Notes: generated by a model from the sequence alone, not told the origin. A stretch of 64,000 nucleotides of DNA from Pseudomonas sp. R37(2017) (GCF_002113375.1 NZ_NEHO01000017.1:1-64000), one strand, 5' to 3'. Positions 44,445-53,955 are shown, numbered from the stretch's first letter. Numbers and translations: made by a program.

Positions 44445-44525
44445 TCGTCGGAACGCCGCCCGGAGCGTGCTCGCTCCTACAGGAATACGCATTTCCCCTG
44501 TAGGAGCGAGCATGCTCGCGATGGC
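44445..44525. repeat. REP palindrome pair (inverted)
   Basis: REP elements at 44445-44482 (with the CGGAACGCCGCCCGGAGC block) and 44498-44525, spaced by 15 bases, in the 280-base gap before the DUF945 gene. The remainder of that gap shows no feature I can name. Confidence 0.86.
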
Positions 44526-44717
44526 GATTGAATGCACAGCGAAAGATTCAAACTCGGCAAACACCCCCCCAAGACACTCTTTCACCTTTAAACATTGGGC
44601 CGTTCGTCGCGCCCGGTGCTAATCTCCACTCCACTTTCAGCGCAGTCGAGCCGCAACCCATCATGGGTTCAGGGAAGACGACCACACTTTCAACAACGGA
44701 CATTGAACGGGTCATAC

Positions 44718-46223
44718 ATGAATAAATCAGCAGGCGTGCTACTGGGAATCGTTGTCGCAATCGGTGCCATCAGCGCAGGCGGAGCCTGGTTCACCGGCAC
44801 CAGGCTCGAAGGTGTGTTGAACACCTCGATTGCCAATGCCAACAAGGAACTGCAAACGGCCATGGTCGGTTCCAACGGCACCGCGTCGCTGGAGCTGGTT
44901 TCGCTGGAGCGTCATGTATTCAGCAGCACCGCGCACTACCGCCTCAAGGGCGAAGGCGAAATGTTCGGCGATGCGCCGGTCGAGTTGCTGTTTGTCGATC
45001 ACGTCGAACACGGCCCGCTGCCGTTCTCGCGGCTGATGTCGCTGAAGTGGTTGCCGGTCATGGCGACCAGTCACTACGAACTGGAAAAGACCCCGCTCAC
45101 CGAGAAGTGGTTTGCCGCCGCCAAGGACAAATCCCCGCTGACCGGCGTGGTCAACATTGGCTATGACAATGCCACCAAAGGCACCCTCGAATTGCAGCCG
45201 CTGGAAATGGCGCTGGATGACAAGTCGAGCATGAAATTCTCCGGCCTGAGCATTGATGTCGATGCCAGCGCCCAGGCGCAGAAGGTCAAGGCCAACGGTT
45301 ACATGGACAGCCTGAAAGTGACCACGGTGTCCGAAGACCAGGCGCCGGTGCAGGTTGAATTGAATGGCCTGACCCTGGCCAGCAACCTGACAAAAAGCAC
45401 CTACGGCTTCTACACCGGCGAGAACGTTCTTGAGCTGGCCAGCGGCAAATCGACTTTTGGCGTCAAGCAGTCGGTACTGGACTTCAAGAAGTTCGAAATG
45501 AAAAACCTGACCGAAGAAAAGGGCAGCAGCGCTTCCGGTCGCGCCGATTACAAGGTCGGCGACGTGTCCCTGAACGGCAAGTCCATCGGCTCCGGTGCGC
45601 TGGCCATGAGCCTGAAGAACCTCGACATTCCGGCCACCCTGTCGTTGATGCAGGTCTACCAGAGCAAACTGCAGCCGTATGAGCGTGCGGCGGCCGAAGC
45701 GACGGCAGCGGGCCTGCCGGCACCGGAGCTGAAACTGACCGAAGCCGAAGAGGCACTGCTCAAGTCCAGCCTGGAAAAACTGCTGGCGGCCGGTCCGCAG
45801 GTGGCCCTGGAAAACCTGTCGTTCAACACCGCCAATGGCGAGAGCCGCGCCAATCTGGTGCTCGACCTGACCAAGCCGCAAGCCATCGATCTGCCGACCG
45901 ACCAGTTGGTCAGACAGCTGATCGCGCTGCTGGACTTCAAGCTGCAAGTATCCAAGCCCATGCTGGTCGATGTGCTGACCCTGCAATCGCAAATCGACGG
46001 TCAGACCGACGCCAAGCTGATTGCCGACCAGGCCACCGCCACCGCAGACATGTTCAGCAGCATGGCGGTCGGCAGCCAGCTGGCAAAACTGGATGGCAAC
46101 AACATCGTCACCAACTTGCACTACGCCAATAACCAGGTGGATTTCAACGGCCAGAAAATGACCGTTGAAGAGTTTGCCGGTTTTGTCATGAGCAAGTTCT
46201 CGGGTGCTGTCGCCACCGAATAA
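44718..46223 (+). CDS. YdgA-family (DUF945) protein
   Basis: A 501-residue envelope protein. An N-terminal signal or anchor helix (GVLLGIVVAIGAISAGGAWF) is followed by a long beta-rich domain; segments such as LELVSLERHVFSSTAHYRLK and KWFAAAKDKSPLTGVVNIGY fit YdgA/DUF945. The family function is poorly defined. The ATG at 44718 is preferred over the longer frame (from 44595), which lacks a signal. Ends before a bidirectional terminator. Confidence 0.8.
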   Translation: MNKSAGVLLGIVVAIGAISAGGAWFTGTRLEGVLNTSIANANKELQTAMVGSNGTASLELVSLERHVFSSTAHYRLKGEGEMFGDAPVELLFVDHVEHGPLPFSRLMSLKWLPVMATSHYELEKTPLTEKWFAAAKDKSPLTGVVNIGYDNATKGTLELQPLEMALDDKSSMKFSGLSIDVDASAQAQKVKANGYMDSLKVTTVSEDQAPVQVELNGLTLASNLTKSTYGFYTGENVLELASGKSTFGVKQSVLDFKKFEMKNLTEEKGSSASGRADYKVGDVSLNGKSIGSGALAMSLKNLDIPATLSLMQVYQSKLQPYERAAAEATAAGLPAPELKLTEAEEALLKSSLEKLLAAGPQVALENLSFNTANGESRANLVLDLTKPQAIDLPTDQLVRQLIALLDFKLQVSKPMLVDVLTLQSQIDGQTDAKLIADQATATADMFSSMAVGSQLAKLDGNNIVTNLHYANNQVDFNGQKMTVEEFAGFVMSKFSGAVATE

Positions 46224-46242
46224 CGGCAGCCCTTTACCCGGT

Positions 46243-46281
46243 AACGCCCGGCCTCTGCATCGCGCAGACGCTGGGCGTTTT
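46243..46281. terminator. Bidirectional rho-independent terminator
   Basis: AACGCCC (46243-46249) pairs with GGGCGTT (46273-46279) with an inner CTGC/GCAG pairing and a T run. It lies between the convergent DUF945 and Rieske/FAD reductase genes and can serve both. Confidence 0.7.
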
Positions 46282-46286
46282 GCTGT

Positions 46287-47816
46287 CTAGGGTACGTCAC
46301 GGATCAGGCGCCATGCCTCTTCCCATGGCAACGGCTGTTTCATCCGCTCGGCGAGCATCGCCATGGTCCGATCCATCTCGCAGGCTACCGCCGCCGACAC
46401 CACGCCGTTTTTTCCGAACAGGCCGATGAAGGGCGGATCGCAAGGGTCGCCCTTGAACTCGACTTCGTCCCAGGATCGGGCATGCCCGAGGTAGTCGTAG
46501 GTCTTGCCGAAATGCAAGGTCCAGAAATACGGCACGTCGAGGTAATGCTCGTCGCCACCGAGCATATTGGCCGCAGCGATCCGCGCCTGTTGTTGGGCCA
46601 GTCGCCAGTGTTCGATGCGCAGATGCTGATTGTTCATTTGGAACATGGCGATGTCGCCAGCCGCCCAGAGGCCGTCGGCCACGCGCATACCGCCGTCGAC
46701 GCGCAATGAGTGATCCTGCTCTTTCGCCAGGCCGGTGAAGGCAGCGGTTGCTGGTGTGACGCCGATACCCACCAGCACCAGATCAGCTGGCAAGTGTTGG
46801 CCGTTGTCCAGGTGCACGGCTTCGACTTTGTCCGTCCCTTCGATCCGTACCGCATTGCCCAGGGTATGAAACACGACGCCATTGGCCTCATGCCGCGCAC
46901 GAATGGCCTTGCCGACCGTGTCACCGAACTGTTTGGCGAACGGCACGTCGTGGCGGGCCAGCACGGTTACATTCAGGCCAAGCTGGCGCAGGGACGAGGC
47001 GGACTCCATGGCAATGAAACTGTCGCCGATGATCACGACTCGCTGGCCGGCGCGGGCGCTGTCGAGAATCTGCCGTGCATGGATTCTGGAGCGTAAAACA
47101 AACACCTGCGGCAGGTCGGCGCCGGGCAGCGTCAGTGGCTTGGGAACGCCGCCGGTGGCCAGCAGCGCGGCGTCGTAGGTCAGAGACTGGCCGTCAGTCA
47201 GCCGCAGCGTCCGGTTTGGCGCATCCAGGCTGGCCACCTCGCCTTGCAGGCGTTCGATCCGTTGTTCGCGGTAAAACGCTTCGTCCCGCAGTGGTGGGAG
47301 CTCGTGCAGCGGCATCTCCCCGGCGATCACGTATTTGCTCAGCGCAGTGCGGTCGTATCCGGCCTCGGCTTCGCGGTCGATCAACAGCAACCGGCCACCG
47401 AAGCCTTTCTCGCGCAGCGCCGCTGCCGCCGCCGTGCCTGCCGCGCCAGCGCCGACAATGATGAACGTCCGCGAATCGTCGGCCGGTGGGCTGTGAGCGT
47501 CCGGCAACGGCTGGTCGCCGACCCAGATGTCGCCGTCACGGATTTCCAGGGGGTAGCGCTTGAGGCTGTCCAGGGCTGGCGGTTCACACAACCCGCCATC
47601 CTCGATCCGGAACTGCGCCTTGTGCCACGGACAGGTCAGGCGCCCGTTGCATACCGCGCCGTCAGCCAGCGGGGCGCCGGCATGCGGGCATTCGGCCTGA
47701 TAAGCGCGCAGTTGCTCACCGGCCCGCAACAGCAGAATCCTGCTGTCCTGGACTTGCACTTCCAGACCCCGGTCTTCGGGCACATTGGCGACACGCGCAA
47801 CGCGATGCAGAGTCAT
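46287..47816 (-). CDS. Rieske [2Fe-2S] / FAD-dependent pyridine nucleotide oxidoreductase fusion (AIFL-like)
   Basis: A 509-residue protein. Residues 1-105 are a Rieske domain with both ligand pairs (CPHAGAPL and CPWHKAQF). The rest is a ferredoxin-reductase-type flavoprotein with the FAD motif IIVGAGAAGTAAAAALREKG, the NAD motif VVIIGDSFIAMESASSL, and GLWAAGDIAMF near the C-terminus. The layout matches bacterial relatives of the human AIFL protein, thought to pass electrons from NAD(P)H. The ATG at 47816 has GGAGAG at good spacing; the seven codons upstream are unlikely to be used. Confidence 0.87.
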   Translation of the reverse strand: MTLHRVARVANVPEDRGLEVQVQDSRILLLRAGEQLRAYQAECPHAGAPLADGAVCNGRLTCPWHKAQFRIEDGGLCEPPALDSLKRYPLEIRDGDIWVGDQPLPDAHSPPADDSRTFIIVGAGAAGTAAAAALREKGFGGRLLLIDREAEAGYDRTALSKYVIAGEMPLHELPPLRDEAFYREQRIERLQGEVASLDAPNRTLRLTDGQSLTYDAALLATGGVPKPLTLPGADLPQVFVLRSRIHARQILDSARAGQRVVIIGDSFIAMESASSLRQLGLNVTVLARHDVPFAKQFGDTVGKAIRARHEANGVVFHTLGNAVRIEGTDKVEAVHLDNGQHLPADLVLVGIGVTPATAAFTGLAKEQDHSLRVDGGMRVADGLWAAGDIAMFQMNNQHLRIEHWRLAQQQARIAAANMLGGDEHYLDVPYFWTLHFGKTYDYLGHARSWDEVEFKGDPCDPPFIGLFGKNGVVSAAVACEMDRTMAMLAERMKQPLPWEEAWRLIRDVP

Positions 47817-47955
47817 GATTGCTCTCCAGACAGACATTTCACTTATGAGTCTGGCGCCAATCGCGAGGTTCAGCCAATTCCCCCTGCCAAGGCGTGAACG
47901 GTCCGGCTATAGTTTGCACGCCGACGACGGCCCAACACGCACAAGGTGCTCCGGT

Positions 47956-48516
47956 ATGCCCCGATTGACCTCAATGAACCCTTGGCTCGCGGCCGCAGTT
48001 GTCGCCCTTTGCGTGCAGTTCCCGGCGCAGGCCCAGGAGCGCTTCACCCTGAACATTCCCGGGGTCTCCGATGACCGTCTGTTCACGTTGGCCGCTGCAA
48101 GCGATTCCGCAGGCTGTGGCGGGCACAACATTTCCCCGGCGTTGAACTGGAACGCCGGCCCGGCAGCCACCCAAAGCTACGCCATCGTCATGCACGACCC
48201 GGACGGCCAGAAAGGCCAGGGTCTCGATAACTGGGTGCATTACGGCATCAAGGCCGGCACCCACCAGATCCCGGCGGGCGCCGGGAGCAAACCCGGCCTC
48301 GAGGGCGTCGGCGGCACCAATAGCAAGGCAACCACCGGTTACGTCGGCCCTTGCCCGCCCGTTGGCGACAGCGCGCACCACTACATCATCCAGATCTACG
48401 CCCTGGACCTGGCTCCGGACGCCTTGCCTGCCGGCCTGACCCGTGCGCAACTGCTGGAAAAAATCAAAGGCCACGTCCTGAGAAACAGCAGCGTAGTACG
48501 GCGTTATCACCGCTAA
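47956..48516 (+). CDS. PEBP family protein (YbhB/YbcL, Raf-kinase-inhibitor-like)
   Basis: A 186-residue exported protein. Signal peptide NPWLAAAVVALCVQFPAQA, then the PEBP core: NISPALNWNAGPAATQSYAI, VMHDPDG, NWVHYGI and GPCPPVGDSAHHYIIQIYAL. PEBP proteins bind phosphate-like groups; the role of bacterial ones is not settled. Start may be ATG 47956 or 47974. Divergent from the Rieske/FAD gene. Confidence 0.85.
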   Translation: MPRLTSMNPWLAAAVVALCVQFPAQAQERFTLNIPGVSDDRLFTLAAASDSAGCGGHNISPALNWNAGPAATQSYAIVMHDPDGQKGQGLDNWVHYGIKAGTHQIPAGAGSKPGLEGVGGTNSKATTGYVGPCPPVGDSAHHYIIQIYALDLAPDALPAGLTRAQLLEKIKGHVLRNSSVVRRYHR

Positions 48517-48611
48517 AGCCTGACCATTGAAGTGCGCAGCGTTCCGCGGATTTGGCATCCAGCCCGGAAAGCGCGCACTATCAGGCTATAGCCGATGCGT
48601 TGGAGGATGCC

Positions 48612-48818
48612 GTGGCAAAAAAAATCGACCGCATCGCCCAAATGCTCAACTGCCCGCAAAAGGGTGAAGAACTACGGCGTGCGATTACCGAGAGTCGCAA
48701 GGATTTTCTGCTGAATCAGCCGGAAGAAGACGTTGTTGAAGACGACGACCTTGAAGAAGCGTTTTTCGAGGACGACGAGGATGATGAATACGACGAGTTC
48801 GACTGGACCACAGAATGA
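48612..48818 (+). CDS. Small acidic conserved protein of unknown function
   Basis: A 68-residue protein. GTG at 48612 has GGAGG six bases upstream; the longer frame to a TTG at 48552 is less likely. The N-terminal half is helical and basic (KKIDRIAQMLNCPQKGEELR); the C-terminal 30 residues are nearly all Asp and Glu. I recall similar hypothetical proteins across Pseudomonas. A strong terminator follows at once. Confidence 0.65.
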   Translation: MAKKIDRIAQMLNCPQKGEELRRAITESRKDFLLNQPEEDVVEDDDLEEAFFEDDEDDEYDEFDWTTE

Positions 48819-48844
48819 AAAAAACCGCCTCGGCGGTTTTTTTT
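48818..48844 (+). terminator. Rho-independent terminator
   Basis: AAAACCGCC and GGCGGTTTT form a perfect stem around a two-base centre, followed by a run of T. It ends the small acidic protein gene; the A run on the other side would let it serve the minus strand too. Confidence 0.9.
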
Positions 48845-48895
48845 GTGGGGCCAGGCAAAAGCCCTGATGTGCTGTGCCTGGCGTACTGACAAGCG

Positions 48896-49225
48896 TCAGA
48901 GCCCGTTGGGAAGAAATTTGGTTGCGCCGCTGACGTCGTCGATTTTCTTGATGCGAAAGGCTTTCAGGCAAGTTTCGTCGCGGGTGTTGGCGTCGGAGCA
49001 AAATTGCTTGATGAAGTCGGCAAAGACCATGTCCTGGCCATTAACGGTGAGGACGCGCTTGTAATATTCGCCATTGATGCCTTGGGCTTGACGACTGGTG
49101 GTCATCTCCTGATCCACCACCAGACGGCCGTGCAGGTCGACAGCTGAAATCTGGTTTTTGGGATCTTCTTTGAAGCAGGCGCTCAGGAGTAGTCCCGCAG
49201 CAATTAGCGTAAATAAACGCAGCAT
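48896..49225 (-). CDS. Small lipoprotein of unknown function
   Basis: A 109-residue protein with lipoprotein signal FTLIAAGLLLSAC, cysteine at residue 17, then FKEDPKNQ. The mature part is about 90 residues with two further cysteines (FCSDANTRDETCLKAF) that could pair. I do not recognise a family. It is third in a minus-strand group of three small envelope proteins. Confidence 0.7.
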   Translation of the reverse strand: MLRLFTLIAAGLLLSACFKEDPKNQISAVDLHGRLVVDQEMTTSRQAQGINGEYYKRVLTVNGQDMVFADFIKQFCSDANTRDETCLKAFRIKKIDDVSGATKFLPNGL

Positions 49226-49287
49226 ATGAATTCATCTCTGAGAACGGATGCCCCGGACCAGGGGTCCGGGGACGATCGATAGGAAGA

Positions 49288-49818
49288 TTACTCGCCGAAC
49301 AAGCGACTGGAGCGGTTGACTTCCGCCTTGCCGGCATCTTCCAGCAAAGACTTGGCACCGGAGGTCACATTGCGTGCCGAGTCGGCTTCGGACTGGATCA
49401 CGTCGGTGCGTGCCGCGCTATTGCGCAACTCCGCATCGATGTAGTCGTTGGCGCGTGCGGTACGTGCGCGCTTGTCCTGTAGTGCCAGGCGGCGCTCCTC
49501 CAACTCCAGTGCGCGCAACTCGTCTTCATAGTTTTCTTCACGGGTTTGAACACGCTTGTGTTCAATTTCCTGTGACTTGCGCTGCTCAGCGGCCCTTTGC
49601 GCAGCCGCTTGCTGTGCCGCTGCCCGTTGCCGACGATCCGCAGCGATACGAGCATCCTCACGTGCCTGGTCGGCCGCCGCCTGACGCAGGCGTTCGGCCT
49701 GATTGGCTGCTTCAGCCTGTTTGGTTTGCTGTTCGATTTGATACAGATTGTCGAACTGGCCTGCCAATGTCGGCATGGCGAGCAGTACGAGGGCGGAGCC
49801 CAGAACGATATGTTTCAT
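49288..49818 (-). CDS. Periplasmic coiled-coil protein (DUF5384-like)
   Basis: A 176-residue protein with signal peptide MKHIVLGSALVLLAMPTLAG. The middle (residues about 35-110) is an Ala/Gln/Arg/Glu-rich coiled coil (QAERLRQAAADQAREDARIA). It resembles DUF5384 proteins, which I recall next to glycine-zipper lipoproteins. The ATG at 49818 is the one with the signal; 14 open codons upstream lie beyond it. It is 10 bases from the upstream lipoprotein gene, so they are probably co-transcribed. Confidence 0.72.
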   Translation of the reverse strand: MKHIVLGSALVLLAMPTLAGQFDNLYQIEQQTKQAEAANQAERLRQAAADQAREDARIAADRRQRAAAQQAAAQRAAEQRKSQEIEHKRVQTREENYEDELRALELEERRLALQDKRARTARANDYIDAELRNSAARTDVIQSEADSARNVTSGAKSLLEDAGKAEVNRSSRLFGE

Positions 49819-49828
49819 GTCCGATCCC

Positions 49829-50332
49829 TTAGCTTTTCTTGGGTTCTGGACAGGTTGCATTCGGCTGAATGCGAGTTTCGTTGGAGACTGTCATCACCAT
49901 CAGGGAAATTTCGCCAACCTTGAACTCACAAGGGCGACCCACCTGGGTAGACGTGTAGATCTTGCCGCTTTCGGAATAACCAATCAGCACGCCCGGAACC
50001 AGGGTGGTGTCATCTACCAGCGAGCCTGCCATGGCGCCTGCAGCGCCACCGGCTACACCGCCGACAATGGCTGTGTCGGTGTTTTTCGTGTTGCCCAGTG
50101 CGGCACCACCGATCAGACCCAATACCCCGCCCGCCATCATGGCTGCTTTCTTGTTCTTTTCGTTGCTGACTTTGATCTTGCTCGGCGAAATCGTGAGAAT
50201 TTTTACCGTTTTAGCTTCCTGCTGAGTGTTTACCTGACTGGCATCGAACACATCTGCTTGATACTCCTCACCGGACGTTTGGCAACCAGCAAGAACAGCA
50301 GCGATCGACAGTACCAGGCAACGCTTTAACAT
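49829..50332 (-). CDS. Glycine-zipper outer-membrane lipoprotein
   Basis: A 167-residue lipoprotein. Signal LKRCLVLSIAAVLAGC, then QTSGEEYQ. A glycine-zipper segment with two hydrophobic helices lies at about residues 62-105 (AAMMAGGVLGLIGGAALGN and IVGGVAGGAAGAMAGSL), as in SlyB/OmpA-like glycine-zipper proteins, and a small beta domain follows. Three ATGs in a row occur at the start; the third (50332) has GGA at the best distance. First gene of the three-gene minus-strand group. Confidence 0.75.
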   Translation of the reverse strand: MLKRCLVLSIAAVLAGCQTSGEEYQADVFDASQVNTQQEAKTVKILTISPSKIKVSNEKNKKAAMMAGGVLGLIGGAALGNTKNTDTAIVGGVAGGAAGAMAGSLVDDTTLVPGVLIGYSESGKIYTSTQVGRPCEFKVGEISLMVMTVSNETRIQPNATCPEPKKS

Positions 50333-50521
50333 CATCATTTCCAATATCTCTATGAGCGTAAGAAATCCCGAGCGGGACAATCCATTGTGATTTGAGGCAA
50401 TGTGCCATCATTCTAAACAAACTGAAGAAGGTAAGGCCAAGAAAACTTTGGATTGGATGTGGATTCGCTGCTCTGGGCATCGACGCCCTGAGCCTGTTCG
50501 ATTTCCTGAAGATGACGCCCA

Positions 50522-50556
50522 CAAAAAAGCCCCAGACCCATAAGGCCTGAGGCTTT
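50522..50556 (-). terminator. Terminator downstream of tRNA-Arg
   Basis: On the minus strand GCCTCAGGCC and GGGTCTGGGGC pair around a TTAT loop with two wobbles, followed by six T. It lies 16 bases past the tRNA 3' end. Confidence 0.75.
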
Positions 50557-50571
50557 CTCGTTACAGCGGTA

Positions 50572-50648
50572 TGGCGCACCAGGCGGGATTCGAACCCACG
50601 ACCCCTGCCTTCGGAGGGCAGTACTCTATCCAGCTGAGCTACTGGTGC
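50572..50648 (-). tRNA. tRNA-Arg (CCG anticodon)
   Basis: A 77-base cloverleaf on the minus strand. Acceptor GCACCAG pairs with CTGGTGC, CCA is encoded, and GTTCGAATC is the T loop. The anticodon stem CTGCC/GGCAG encloses CTCCGAA, giving anticodon CCG (arginine codon CGG). No integrase gene lies beside it. Confidence 0.95.
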
Positions 50649-50997
50649 AATGCGGGCGCCATGATACTCATATGCGCTGCGGGCGTCCATGCTGCTGAAT
50701 CGCCTACATTTATTACAAGCGTAACGTGCATTCGCTACGTTGATCAGAAAACATTGGCAAAAGCGTCGTTTTCGTTCTTTTTTTCGAACAGGCTATTGTC
50801 CTTTACCCCCTTTGATCCTAGGATTCGTTTGAGATTTCAAACGCTCTTGTCTGGGTGCTGAACCGCACGATTTGAATCAGTGCGCTATTTATGTGCTTCA
50901 GCCCGGTGAATGATTTCCCTGACGGCAGCCTATCGAGGCGCCTTTCTACAATCATAATTTGCTCCGCGCGTGCGCGGTGCTGTTAAGGAAAGCCGAC
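50649..50997. promoter_or_regulatory. Upstream region of gabD
   Basis: A 349-base gap with no credible gene. It contains a perfect inverted repeat CGTTTGA-GATT-TCAAACG at 50826-50843, a possible regulator site for gabDT. I could not place a sigma-54 or sigma-70 promoter firmly. Confidence 0.4.
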
Positions 50998-52440
50998 ATG
51001 CAGCTTAAAGACACCCAGTTGTTCCGCCAGCAAGCCTTCATTGATGGCGCGTGGGTCGATGCGGACAATGGTCAGACGATCAAGGTCAACAACCCGGCAA
51101 CGGGCGAAATTCTGGGCACCGTGCCGAAAATGGGCGCTGCCGAAACCCGCCGTGCGATCGAAGCTGCCGACAAGGCGCTGCCGGCCTGGCGTGCACTGAC
51201 CGCCAAGGAACGTGCGGGCAAACTGCGTCGCTGGTTCGAACTGATGATCGAGAACCAGGACGACCTGGCTCGCCTGATGACCATGGAGCAAGGCAAGCCA
51301 CTGGCCGAAGCCAAGGGCGAAATCGTTTACGCCGCTTCCTTCATCGAATGGTTCGCCGAGGAAGCCAAGCGCATCTACGGTGACGTGATTCCAGGCCACC
51401 AGCCAGACAAGCGCCTGATCGTGATCAAGCAGCCAATCGGCGTGACCGCTGCAATCACTCCGTGGAACTTCCCGGCTGCGATGATCACCCGTAAAGCCGG
51501 CCCGGCCCTGGCCGCCGGTTGCACTATGGTGCTCAAGCCTGCTTCGCAAACTCCGTTTTCCGCGTTCGCCCTGGCCGAACTGGCCCAGCGTGCCGGCATC
51601 CCGGCTGGCGTGTTCAGCGTAGTTTCCGGCAGCGCCGGCGATATCGGCAGCGAGCTGACCAGCAACCCGATCGTGCGCAAGCTGTCCTTCACCGGTTCGA
51701 CCGAAATCGGTCGCCAGCTGATGTCGGAATGCGCCAAGGACATCAAGAAAGTGTCCCTGGAACTGGGTGGCAACGCACCGTTCATCGTGTTCGACGATGC
51801 GGACCTGGATAAGGCCGTCGAAGGCGCGATCGTTTCCAAATACCGCAACAACGGCCAGACCTGCGTCTGCGCCAACCGCCTGTACATCCAGGACGGTGTT
51901 TACGACGCCTTCGCCGAGAAGCTGAAAGCCGCTGTGGCCAAACTGAAGATCGGCAACGGTCTGGAAGCCGGCACCACCACGGGTCCGCTGATCGACGAAA
52001 AAGCCGTGGCCAAGGTGCAAGAGCATATCGCTGACGCGGTCAACAAAGGCGCCACCGTACTGGCCGGCGGCAAGCCGATGGAAGGCAACTTCTTCGAGCC
52101 GACCATCCTGACCAACGTGCCGAACAACGCGGCCGTGGCCAAGGAAGAAACCTTCGGCCCACTGGCTCCACTGTTCCGCTTCAAAGACGAAGCCGACGTG
52201 ATCGCGATGTCCAACGACACCGAGTTCGGTCTGGCCTCGTACTTCTATGCCCGCGACCTGGGTCGTGTGTTCCGTGTGGCCGAGGCCCTGGAATACGGCA
52301 TGGTCGGCGTCAACACCGGTCTGATCTCCAACGAAGTCGCGCCGTTCGGCGGCATCAAGGCCTCGGGCCTGGGCCGTGAAGGCTCCAAGTACGGCATCGA
52401 AGATTACCTGGAAATCAAATACCTCTGCCTGGGCATCTAA
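50998..52440 (+). CDS. gabD: NADP-dependent succinate-semialdehyde dehydrogenase
   Basis: A 480-residue aldehyde dehydrogenase that oxidises succinate semialdehyde to succinate in GABA use. The active-site cysteine lies in NNGQTCVCANRLY and the general-base glutamate in LELGGNAPF; cofactor and substrate motifs (ITPWNFPAAMITRK, FTGSTEIGRQL) are complete. The ATG at 50998 (MQLKDTQLFRQQAFIDGAW) has AAGGAA upstream and is the standard GabD start. gabT follows 185 bases on. Confidence 0.94.
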   Translation: MQLKDTQLFRQQAFIDGAWVDADNGQTIKVNNPATGEILGTVPKMGAAETRRAIEAADKALPAWRALTAKERAGKLRRWFELMIENQDDLARLMTMEQGKPLAEAKGEIVYAASFIEWFAEEAKRIYGDVIPGHQPDKRLIVIKQPIGVTAAITPWNFPAAMITRKAGPALAAGCTMVLKPASQTPFSAFALAELAQRAGIPAGVFSVVSGSAGDIGSELTSNPIVRKLSFTGSTEIGRQLMSECAKDIKKVSLELGGNAPFIVFDDADLDKAVEGAIVSKYRNNGQTCVCANRLYIQDGVYDAFAEKLKAAVAKLKIGNGLEAGTTTGPLIDEKAVAKVQEHIADAVNKGATVLAGGKPMEGNFFEPTILTNVPNNAAVAKEETFGPLAPLFRFKDEADVIAMSNDTEFGLASYFYARDLGRVFRVAEALEYGMVGVNTGLISNEVAPFGGIKASGLGREGSKYGIEDYLEIKYLCLGI

Positions 52441-52625
52441 GCCCGGCTAGTTGTTGCTTCAAGCGCAAAGGGCACGAGAGCGCTGTCCCTTTGCGCCGCT
52501 TCAAACCGGAATTTTCTCGGTGGCCGGGAGCGCCGTGGCAGTCGATCATCGCATGCTGCCGCCGTTGCTCCCCGTCGCTTTATCCTTGAACCACGCCGAC
52601 CGATGAGCGGCGAATGAGGAATGTA

Positions 52626-53903
52626 ATGAGCAAGACTAACGCTGATTTGATGGCCCGCCGTACCAACGCAGTTCCACGTGGTGTTGGCCAGATTCACCCG
52701 ATCTTCGCCGATTCCGCGAAGAACGCTACCGTGACTGACGTTGAAGGTCGTGAGTTCATCGACTTCGCCGGCGGTATCGCCGTACTGAACACCGGCCACG
52801 TGCACCCGAAAATCATCGCGGCCGTGACCGAGCAACTGAACAAGCTGACCCACACCTGCTTCCAGGTTCTGGCCTACGAGCCGTACGTGGAAGTGTGCGA
52901 AAAAATCAACGCCAGGGTGCCAGGTGATTTCGCCAAGAAAACCCTGCTGGTGACCACCGGTTCCGAAGCCGTGGAAAACTCGATCAAGATCGCCCGTGCC
53001 GCCACTGGCCGTGCTGGCGTGATCGCGTTCACTGGCGCTTACCACGGTCGCACCATGATGACCCTGGGCCTGACCGGTAAAGTCGTGCCTTACTCGGCCG
53101 GCATGGGCCTGATGCCAGGCGGCATCTTCCGCGCGCTGTACCCGAACGAACTGCACGGTGTGAGCATCGACGATTCGATCGCTTCCATCGAGCGCATCTT
53201 CAAGAACGACGCCGAGCCGAAAGACATCGCCGCGATCATCATCGAGCCGGTTCAGGGCGAAGGTGGTTTCTACGTCGCTCCCAAAGAGTTCATGAAGCGT
53301 CTGCGTGCCCTGTGCGACCAGCACGGCATCCTGCTGATCGCTGACGAAGTGCAGACTGGTGCTGGCCGTACCGGTACTTTCTTCGCCATGGAACAGATGG
53401 GCGTTGCTGCCGACCTGACCACCTTCGCCAAATCCATCGCTGGCGGCTTCCCGCTGGCCGGTGTGTGCGGCAAGGCCGAATACATGGACGCCATCGCTCC
53501 AGGCGGCCTGGGCGGCACCTACGCCGGTAGCCCGATCGCTTGCGCCGCGGCCCTGGCCGTGATGGAAGTGTTCGAAGAAGAGCACCTGCTGGATCGTAGC
53601 AAGGCTGTTGGCGAGCGTCTGGTCACCGGCCTGAAGGCCATCCAGGCCAAGTACCCGGTGATCGGTGAAGTCCGTGCCCTGGGCGCGATGATCGCTGTCG
53701 AGCTGTTCGAAAATGGCGACAGCCACAAGCCGAACGCCGCAGCCGTGGCGTCCGTTGTGGCCAAGGCTCGCGACAAGGGTCTGATCCTGCTGTCCTGCGG
53801 CACCTACGGCAACGTTCTGCGCGTCCTGGTACCGCTGACCTCGCCAGACGAGCAACTGGACAAAGGTCTGGCGATCATCGAAGAGTGCTTCGCCGAGCTC
53901 TGA
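52626..53903 (+). CDS. gabT: 4-aminobutyrate aminotransferase
   Basis: A 425-residue class III PLP transaminase that converts GABA and 2-oxoglutarate to succinate semialdehyde and glutamate. The PLP lysine is in TTFAKSIAGGFPLAG; GSEAVENSIKIARAATGR and IIEPVQGEGGFY are the usual class III motifs. The ATG at 52626 has GAGGAATG-type sequence upstream. Works with gabD and ends at a strong terminator. Confidence 0.95.
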   Translation: MSKTNADLMARRTNAVPRGVGQIHPIFADSAKNATVTDVEGREFIDFAGGIAVLNTGHVHPKIIAAVTEQLNKLTHTCFQVLAYEPYVEVCEKINARVPGDFAKKTLLVTTGSEAVENSIKIARAATGRAGVIAFTGAYHGRTMMTLGLTGKVVPYSAGMGLMPGGIFRALYPNELHGVSIDDSIASIERIFKNDAEPKDIAAIIIEPVQGEGGFYVAPKEFMKRLRALCDQHGILLIADEVQTGAGRTGTFFAMEQMGVAADLTTFAKSIAGGFPLAGVCGKAEYMDAIAPGGLGGTYAGSPIACAAALAVMEVFEEEHLLDRSKAVGERLVTGLKAIQAKYPVIGEVRALGAMIAVELFENGDSHKPNAAAVASVVAKARDKGLILLSCGTYGNVLRVLVPLTSPDEQLDKGLAIIEECFAEL

Positions 53904-53927
53904 TCGGTAAGTGTGACCTGATCGACA

Positions 53928-53955
53928 AAAAACCCGCTTCGGCGGGTTTTTTCAT
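53928..53955 (+). terminator. Rho-independent terminator of gabT
   Basis: AAAAAACCCGC and GCGGGTTTTTT form a stem with a TTCG tetraloop and T run, 24 bases after the gabT stop. Confidence 0.92.

Noticed and set aside
50572..50648. tRNA as an island attachment site
   Set aside because: No integrase and no duplicated tRNA 3' end seen nearby.
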